NCBI GenBank assembly: GCA_964455375.1
Contig: CAYVXE010000047.1
Location: 1 to 29,964, forward strand
DNA from: CAYVXE01 sp964455375
Lineage (GTDB): Bacteria; Zhuqueibacterota; Zhuqueibacteria; Oceanimicrobiales; Oceanimicrobiaceae
DNA: 29,964 nt
Direction: 5' to 3'
Part shown: piece after piece, positions 25,046-29,964 of the stretch
How positions within the stretch are numbered: the stretch's first letter is position 1
Layout of the letters: each line of letters opens with the position of its first letter
Notes under the pieces: generated by a model
Seen by the model: only the letters and a program-made list of their open reading frames with translations
Told to the model about the DNA's origin: nothing
The model's database searches: none
Translations under genes and position numbers: made by a program

Positions 25046-25834
25046 TTATAAATGCTTTTCGATAGCTTTGTCCACATCAATGACAGTGTAGTGAATTTCA
25101 AAAGGATCATCGTGATAATGATTACTATGAAAAGGTGCTTCTAAAATCTCGCCATCACCATTGAGCAGCCAAACAGTTGGCACGCCGTATTTCTGATCTT
25201 CATTTTTCGCCCGAAATTTACCCTGCCAGGGAAAAACCTCTCCGTAACCTTTTCCGGGAGCTAAATCTTTTCTCCGGTTAAAAAGCAACCGGTTGCGCAA
25301 ATCAAAATAGGGCTGCACCGGAATAAAACCATCGTAAAATGCCTGATCCGTACTGTCAATAAATTCTCCTGCACTCTTTTTAAAAATAGCCGAATCATCC
25401 GGTTGGTCTAAGAAGACGCGGTTTTCCAAGCCGTAACTTTTTGTTGCATAAACCGGCGCAACCGCTACGGGCAAAAGTTTGACGGCTTCGTCCTGATATT
25501 TAAGATGTAAATAACGCGGTATTTGCAAATCTTCAAAAGAGTCCCGACACCAGATACCACCGAGCTTTTGCCTGTGAATCGAACCGCCGCCAAAAATATA
25601 CAAAACGATAACAGACGCATCTGCCCGTTCCTGCACCAAATCAAGCAATGGCACCCGATTCAACTCTGCATCGATGACAAATGCTTCAGCCGATATTTTC
25701 TCACCAACCCGATATGTTGTTTCACTGGAATCATCTCCTCTAACCGCAGCCGGATGTACCACGCGGGGAAAACGGCCCAGTGCAACGGTAACACTTAACC
25801 CCAAACCGGTTTGCAAAAATGTACGCCTTTTCAT
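25046..25834 (-). CDS. Tat-exported thioredoxin/peroxiredoxin-fold protein
   Basis: A 262-residue protein starting MKRRTFLQTGLGLSVTVALG, a twin-arginine signal with the RRTFLQ motif, suggesting export in folded form. After residue 40 it has a redoxin-like layout: AFVIDAELNRVPLLDL, ASVIVLYIFGGG with Cys96 shortly after, and the cis-proline segment GVPTVWLLNGDGEI (217-230) typical of thioredoxin folds. Only one cysteine is present, so it lacks a CxxC site. GAGGT six bases before ATG 25834 supports the start. Its partner is unknown. It converges with the exporter operon and is followed on its 5' side by another minus-strand gene. Confidence 0.75.
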   Translation of the reverse strand: MKRRTFLQTGLGLSVTVALGRFPRVVHPAAVRGDDSSETTYRVGEKISAEAFVIDAELNRVPLLDLVQERADASVIVLYIFGGGSIHRQKLGGIWCRDSFEDLQIPRYLHLKYQDEAVKLLPVAVAPVYATKSYGLENRVFLDQPDDSAIFKKSAGEFIDSTDQAFYDGFIPVQPYFDLRNRLLFNRRKDLAPGKGYGEVFPWQGKFRAKNEDQKYGVPTVWLLNGDGEILEAPFHSNHYHDDPFEIHYTVIDVDKAIEKHL

Positions 25835-25933
25835 GGTTTACCTCACAAATATTTTATTGTACTATTCTTAATATCTTGTTTTTAAATCCGTTACACACAG
25901 AATGAACAAAACGTTCTTGCCTTTAAATATAGA

Positions 25934-26902
25934 CTACTTGTCTGCTGTTTTCCCTTGCGTAAACCTGGTTTCAAAATCTGTAATTGACTGCTGGAAATGC
26001 TGTGAAAACAACATTTGGAAGGCATCGAAACCCTGGCTACAGGCGGTTTCTTGCAAAAATTCTTTTATCCTTACCTCGCCAAATTCAGTAACCAGGGAAT
26101 AGGTAAACGCATAAGTGGAATACCAGAACTGGTCCATCAATGCATCGGCGGTTAACGGATATAATTGCTTCACTGACACATAGTTATGCGGCTTAATCAT
26201 CTCAAGACATTTGTCATCGTAGGCATTGGCGGCCGCACGGTTTTGAAAATACGTTCCATACATTTTTGTTAACGCTTTTATGAAAAATGCCGGTCGGGAA
26301 CTGATGGAATAAAACATGGCGTTGGCTACATTTTCAAAATCAAAAGGATTTGCCGAAACAACGCCCGCCCGTAAATCATCAAATGGGTAGACTCTGTTTT
26401 TCTGAGTATCCACATCATAACAGTAGGGGATCTTTTCAATTTTGTCCAGTTTAAACAATTGAGCGATCTCGTTAAAATAACTGTCTAATAATCCCAACAG
26501 AATTTCCGGTGGCGGGTTTTCTTTTCGATAGTAATAAATAAAATGTTGTATTTCCTTCTTTTCCCAGTTGCGATTCAATTCAATAATCGTTTTCAACTGG
26601 TGCCTGAAATCCGTATCTTGATCGAATTTAATCAGGAAAATGGGTTGTAACTCTGAAGGCAGTTCCTGGACGGCAGCTTTCAGATAATCGCGCCAATCGC
26701 TCAAAACCGATGACTCCAACAGAGAAGAATCAGCGCTCATAACCGCGTTGCGAATTACATGTGAAATCTGAGCATTCTTTGAACATGGTGATTGAATTGA
26801 ACTGGAAAAGGCTGCATTCAAAACAAAAACATAAAGGATAGTTGCCGGAACTTGCACGAAAAACTCACTTAATTGTTCATCATTCCTCACGACTGCATGC
26901 AC
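25934..26902 (-). CDS. Uncharacterised, probably exported protein
   Basis: A 322-residue protein with a hydrophobic stretch at about 16-32 (VPATILYVFVLNAAFSS) that looks like a signal peptide. The true start is uncertain, because a TTG at codon 11 with an upstream GAGGA would give a more normal signal. The mature part is mostly helical and aromatic (HFIYYYRKENPPPEILLGLL, DQFWYSTYAFTYSLVTEFGE). The overall layout, with a helical C-terminal region, reminds me of the peptidase-MA group, but there is no HExxH zinc motif, so I do not claim peptidase function. It is divergent from the nucleotidyltransferase gene. Confidence 0.65.
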   Translation of the reverse strand: MHAVVRNDEQLSEFFVQVPATILYVFVLNAAFSSSIQSPCSKNAQISHVIRNAVMSADSSLLESSVLSDWRDYLKAAVQELPSELQPIFLIKFDQDTDFRHQLKTIIELNRNWEKKEIQHFIYYYRKENPPPEILLGLLDSYFNEIAQLFKLDKIEKIPYCYDVDTQKNRVYPFDDLRAGVVSANPFDFENVANAMFYSISSRPAFFIKALTKMYGTYFQNRAAANAYDDKCLEMIKPHNYVSVKQLYPLTADALMDQFWYSTYAFTYSLVTEFGEVRIKEFLQETACSQGFDAFQMLFSQHFQQSITDFETRFTQGKTADK

Positions 26903-27023
26903 TTTTTTGTTGCAGAACAGAGGTAAAATCAGTTAAATATAATACAATGAAGGACGGATGTCAACGACTTTGCCAATCTAAAAAATGTTACAAGCATATC
27001 ACTAAAAACGGACCTTTAATCTT

Positions 27024-27632
27024 TTGACTGCTTCACATCTATCCGCCATCATATTAGCCGCCGGTGAATCGACCCGCATGGGTGAACCCAAGGCGCTGGT
27101 AAACTTTGGCAAGAATTCGTTTTTGCAAACCATTCGAAACAACCTGACAAAATCGGGCGTCGAGCACATCGTTACGGTTTTGGGGTATGCTGCCAATGAA
27201 ATTATACTCAAACTGAATTTGCAAGAGGACGATTTTATTATCCATAAAAACTACCGATTGGGACAATTTTCTTCTTTTCAGGCCGGGGTTAAACGGCTAC
27301 CGCCAGAGACAAAGGGGGCTTTTTTGTGCCTTGTAGACCAGCCGCAGATACAGCCGGAGGTCTTTTATCAGCTTCGTCAGGCTTTTGAGATGTATCCGGG
27401 AAAGATTATCATTCCGGCGTTTCAGGGGAAAAGAGGTCATCCAACTGTTTTCCCGGGTTCGCTGTTTTCAGAAATCATTGCCGTGCCGGCCAATTCAACC
27501 GCAAAAGAGATCATCTATTCTCATCGGGAAATCATCCTTGAAATGAATATCCCGGACAAATCCATCCTATGGAATCTGAACACAAAAAAAGATTTGAAAG
27601 ATGCCTTAGATCAGTCTGAAACAAACCTTTGA
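27024..27632 (+). CDS. MocA/MobA-like nucleotidyltransferase
   Basis: A 202-residue single-domain NTP transferase. The nucleotide-binding start is AIILAAGESTRMGEPKAL (8-25, with Lys23). GAFLCLVDQPQI near residue 98 has the metal-binding Asp of the VDQP motif, and GKRGHPTVFP follows near 145. This pattern fits the molybdenum-cofactor cytidylyltransferase (MocA) subgroup rather than a sugar-nucleotide enzyme, but no molybdoenzyme gene is nearby, so the substrate is open. The start is TTG at 27024, the only one preceding the conserved N terminus, with no clear ribosome site. Confidence 0.85.
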   Translation: MTASHLSAIILAAGESTRMGEPKALVNFGKNSFLQTIRNNLTKSGVEHIVTVLGYAANEIILKLNLQEDDFIIHKNYRLGQFSSFQAGVKRLPPETKGAFLCLVDQPQIQPEVFYQLRQAFEMYPGKIIIPAFQGKRGHPTVFPGSLFSEIIAVPANSTAKEIIYSHREIILEMNIPDKSILWNLNTKKDLKDALDQSETNL

Positions 27633-27741
27633 CAGACGAACACATCATTTCTCACAAAAAAATTGTTTTGCATGATTTATTTAAAAACGTTATCTTTAAG
27701 TTTAATTTTTGAATGAAAACTAAAATGAGGATTTGTGCACC

Positions 27742-29088
27742 TTGTCGAAATTGATGGTCAGTGTTTCAGGGATCAGGGGGATAATCGGACATGGACTAAC
27801 CCCGGAGGTTGCGTTGAATTTTGCCCAGGCGTTCGGTACCTATGTGCAGGGCGGGAAAGTGGTTTTAGGACGGGATTCGAGAGTCTCCGGCGACATGCTG
27901 AAAAAAGCCGTCGTTTCCGGATTGTTATCGGTGGGATGTGATATTTTGGACATTGGCGTCTGCCCGACGCCAACCACGCAATTAGCTGTGGAAACACACA
28001 AGGCAAAAGGCGGCATCATGATTACGGCAAGTCACAACCCCATCATGTGGAACGGCTTAAAGCTCATCGGTGCTGACGGTCTTTTTTTAGATGCGGAACA
28101 AGGAGAAACCGTCGTCGCACTTTCCCGAAACAAACAGTTTACGTTTGCTGAATGGGACAACATCGGCATTGTTTTGCCTTACACGAAAGCTGTCGATGAA
28201 CATCTGGAGGCCATCTTAAATTTAGACTATCTTGATTTAGCGAAAATCAAAGAAAAAAAATTCAAAGTTGTTCTGGACTGCATTTGCGGCGCCGGCGTTG
28301 AAATGGTACCGCAACTGTTGCATGAGTTGGGATGCACAATTATTCCATTAAATTGTGAAGCCACCGGTCTTTTCCCGCGCATGCCGGAACCGCTGCCCGA
28401 GAATCTCACAGAACTTTGTGAAATCGTCAAAAAAGAGCAGGCCGATTTAGGAATTGCCGTCGATCCCGACTCTGACCGGCTGGCCCTGGTATCCGAAAAG
28501 GGGCTTCCATTAGGCGAAGAAAAAACCCTTGCTCTGGCGGTGAAGTTTATTTTAAGTAAAAAAACCGGACCAGTTGCCATCAATGCTTCCACCTCAAGAA
28601 TGACGGAAGATATTGCACAATCACACGGCATAAAGGTTATTCGTACAAAAGTGGGCGAAATCAACGTCGCAAAAAAAATGCGTGAAATCGGTGCGGTCAT
28701 CGGTGGCGAAGGCAATGGTGGCGTCATTCTACCGGACATTCATTTAGGACGGGATGCACCGGTTGGTATCGCGCTTACGCTGCAGCATCTGGCAGAATTT
28801 GGCGGCACCATGAGTGAACTAAGCGACAGCTTGCCACACTATGTCATCACCAAAGACAAAGTTGAACTAAAAAATCTCGATGCGGCAAGTGCACTGATCA
28901 AAATTAAAGAACGTTACGCCGGCGAAAAACTGGATTTTACCGATGGCATAAAAATTTTGCGTCCATCTGCATGGATTCATGTTCGTGCTTCCAATACGGA
29001 ACCCATTATTCGTATCATTGCTGAAGCACCAACTGAAAAAGAATCACAGGCACTTTGCAATGAGCTCAAACAGTGCGTCTTAAACTAA
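27742..29088 (+). CDS. glmM: Phosphoglucosamine mutase / phosphohexomutase
   Basis: Alpha-D-phosphohexomutase family, 448 residues. It starts SKLMVSVSGIRGIIG, as in the archaeal/FCB-type phosphoglucosamine mutases. The phosphoserine loop is GIMITASHNP with Ser97, the metal loop is DPDSDRLALV near 240, and the sugar-binding GGEGNGGVI is near 332. The phosphate-binding RASNTEPIIRI lies near 420. Known activities in the family are glucosamine-6-P, mannose-6-P or glucose-6-P mutation, and sequence alone does not decide. I chose TTG 27742 (GAGGA about 10 bases upstream) over TTG 27733, because MSKLMVSVSGIRG matches the family. The next gene is a microcompartment protein 13 bases later. Confidence 0.9.
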   Translation: MSKLMVSVSGIRGIIGHGLTPEVALNFAQAFGTYVQGGKVVLGRDSRVSGDMLKKAVVSGLLSVGCDILDIGVCPTPTTQLAVETHKAKGGIMITASHNPIMWNGLKLIGADGLFLDAEQGETVVALSRNKQFTFAEWDNIGIVLPYTKAVDEHLEAILNLDYLDLAKIKEKKFKVVLDCICGAGVEMVPQLLHELGCTIIPLNCEATGLFPRMPEPLPENLTELCEIVKKEQADLGIAVDPDSDRLALVSEKGLPLGEEKTLALAVKFILSKKTGPVAINASTSRMTEDIAQSHGIKVIRTKVGEINVAKKMREIGAVIGGEGNGGVILPDIHLGRDAPVGIALTLQHLAEFGGTMSELSDSLPHYVITKDKVELKNLDAASALIKIKERYAGEKLDFTDGIKILRPSAWIHVRASNTEPIIRIIAEAPTEKESQALCNELKQCVLN

Positions 29089-29101
29089 TTTTACACAAAC
29101 A

Positions 29102-29389
29102 ATGATTATTGCCCGAATAATTGGTAACATCGTTTCAACCCAAAAGAACAGACATTTTGAAGGTTACAAATTGCTGCTGGTTCAGCCCGTCGATTTGGAC
29201 ACCCAAACTCCAAAAGGCACCTCACTCATCGCTCTCGACAAAGTAAATGCCGGCGACAATGACCTCGTGCTTGTCAATAAAGAAGGTAGCGGAGCACGCT
29301 TAATGCTCGAGGACGAAAACATTCCGGTGCAGGCCGTTATTGTGGGCGTCATCGATGGAATGGATGTTAACGAATCACTTTTAAAATAG
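29102..29389 (+). CDS. Bacterial microcompartment vertex protein (EutN/CcmL family)
   Basis: A 95-residue protein matching the pentameric EutN/CcmL family that caps the vertices of microcompartment shells: MIIARIIGNIVSTQKN at the start, YKLLLVQPVD near 22, LIALDKVNAG near 42 and the C-terminal VIVGVIDGMDV. Members of this family occur only rarely outside microcompartment loci, so shell hexamer genes are expected just beyond the right edge. The aldolase gene starts 9 bases later and is probably cargo of the same compartment. Confidence 0.93.
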   Translation: MIIARIIGNIVSTQKNRHFEGYKLLLVQPVDLDTQTPKGTSLIALDKVNAGDNDLVLVNKEGSGARLMLEDENIPVQAVIVGVIDGMDVNESLLK

Positions 29390-29398
29390 AGATGAGCT

Positions 29399-29964
29399 AT
29401 GAATGTCAACCGTGTTGTAGATAAAGTGGTAGACGAACTTGTAAGCACACCATCGCAAAAGACGATTGCGTTGCATGCGCCGCATTGCAACTGGTGCATG
29501 ACCTGTCCCGAATGTCGGAGCAGAGTGGTACAATGTATGGCCGACAACGGAGCCTGCAGGGTGGGCGCCGGGCCGAATTTAGGACCTATTCAGGCGGATT
29601 TTGCCAAACTCATCGATCATACGTTGTTAAAAGCGGATGCAACGAAAGAACAAATTGTGAAATTATGTGACGAGGCGAAACAGTATAATTTTGCTTCGGT
29701 GTGCATCAATCCTGGCTGGGTAAAATTGTGCCGGGATTTATTGCGCAGCAGCGACGTCCAGGTGTGCACGGTTATCGGATTTCCCCTGGGAGCAACATCC
29801 AAAGAAGCCAAAGCGTTTGAAGCCGAAAAAGCCATTGAACAAGGTGCCGATGAAATCGACATGGTCATCAACGTTGGCAAGCTCAAATCCGGTGAATATG
29901 ATTGTGTGCAAAGCGACATCGAAGCGGTGGTGGATGCTTCGACGCCACGCGCACTGGTGAAAGT
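29399..29964 (+). CDS. deoC: Deoxyribose-phosphate aldolase with N-terminal targeting helix and cysteine cluster (partial)
   Basis: The open frame from ATG 29399 reaches the right edge without a stop (188 residues visible). From about residue 66 it is a DeoC-type class I aldolase: FAKLIDHTLLKADATKEQI, FASVCINPGWVKLC, VCTVIGFPLGATS and ADEIDMVINVGKLKSG. The N terminus is unusual. Residues 3-16 (VNRVVDKVVDELVS) form a short amphipathic helix like microcompartment encapsulation peptides. Residues 30-53 contain six cysteines (30, 33, 36, 39, 46, 53), the first four as CxxCxxCxxC. The context with a EutN gene suggests the SPU (sugar-phosphate-utilising) microcompartment class. The catalytic Schiff-base lysine lies beyond the window. 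Confidence 0.88.
   Translation, partial: MNVNRVVDKVVDELVSTPSQKTIALHAPHCNWCMTCPECRSRVVQCMADNGACRVGAGPNLGPIQADFAKLIDHTLLKADATKEQIVKLCDEAKQYNFASVCINPGWVKLCRDLLRSSDVQVCTVIGFPLGATSKEAKAFEAEKAIEQGADEIDMVINVGKLKSGEYDCVQSDIEAVVDASTPRALVK

Noticed and set aside
25934..26902. Peptidase MA-like metalloprotease
   Set aside because: No HExxH motif or other zinc ligands are visible, so only an uncharacterised exported protein is claimed.
1..29964. CRISPR arrays, tRNA or rRNA genes, insertion sequences
   Set aside because: No regularly spaced repeats, cloverleaf-like sequences, rRNA stretches or transposase genes were seen on reading. Subtle RNA genes cannot be excluded without a covariance search.

Overview
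This window looks like one scaffold of a draft or metagenome-assembled genome of a Gram-negative bacterium. An Mla/MCE envelope lipid-transport operon, a lipoprotein, a Tat substrate and a bacterial-microcompartment gene point to a diderm. I infer an FCB-type lineage (for example KSB1 or Calditrichota relatives), with low confidence because no rRNA or other marker is present. Two runs of exactly 100 N mark scaffold joins. One is spurious: the same 55 bases flank it, and collapsing it restores an intact hemY.

Layout. (1) 1-159: start of a thioredoxin-fold gene on the minus strand, divergent from the heme cluster. (2) 512-11269: nine plus-strand genes hemA-hemC-hemD-hemE-hemN-hemH-hemY-hemB-hemL. 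Together they encode the C5 route from glutamyl-tRNA to protoheme through uroporphyrinogen III, with an oxygen-independent HemN and an oxygen-type HemY in one cluster. (3) 11410-17580, minus strand: an SOS-type set (lexA, a small DUF6504-like gene, dinB) split by an AT-rich restriction-modification module. The module has an amino-methyltransferase with an N-terminal helix-turn-helix-like segment, two mutually homologous TdeIII-like PD-(D/E)xK endonuclease genes and a 70-residue protein. (4) 17844-19135: a YfiM/DUF2279-like exported protein and a divergent ridA. (5) 19279-22075: mlaE-mlaF-mlaD followed by a DUF971 gene. (6) 22156-24944: an ABC-2 exporter pair, a lipoprotein interrupted by a real gap, and a 33-residue membrane protein, all tightly coupled. 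(7) 25046-26902, minus strand: a Tat-exported thioredoxin-fold protein and an uncharacterised exported protein. (8) 27024-29964: a MocA-like nucleotidyltransferase, a phosphohexomutase, a EutN/CcmL microcompartment vertex protein and the start of a deoxyribose-phosphate aldolase. The aldolase has an encapsulation-peptide-like helix and a six-cysteine segment ahead of the catalytic domain.

The two most interesting systems are the restriction system with tandem paralogous nuclease subunits, which may form a heterodimeric enzyme, and the edge of a sugar-phosphate-type microcompartment locus whose aldolase carries a cysteine cluster.
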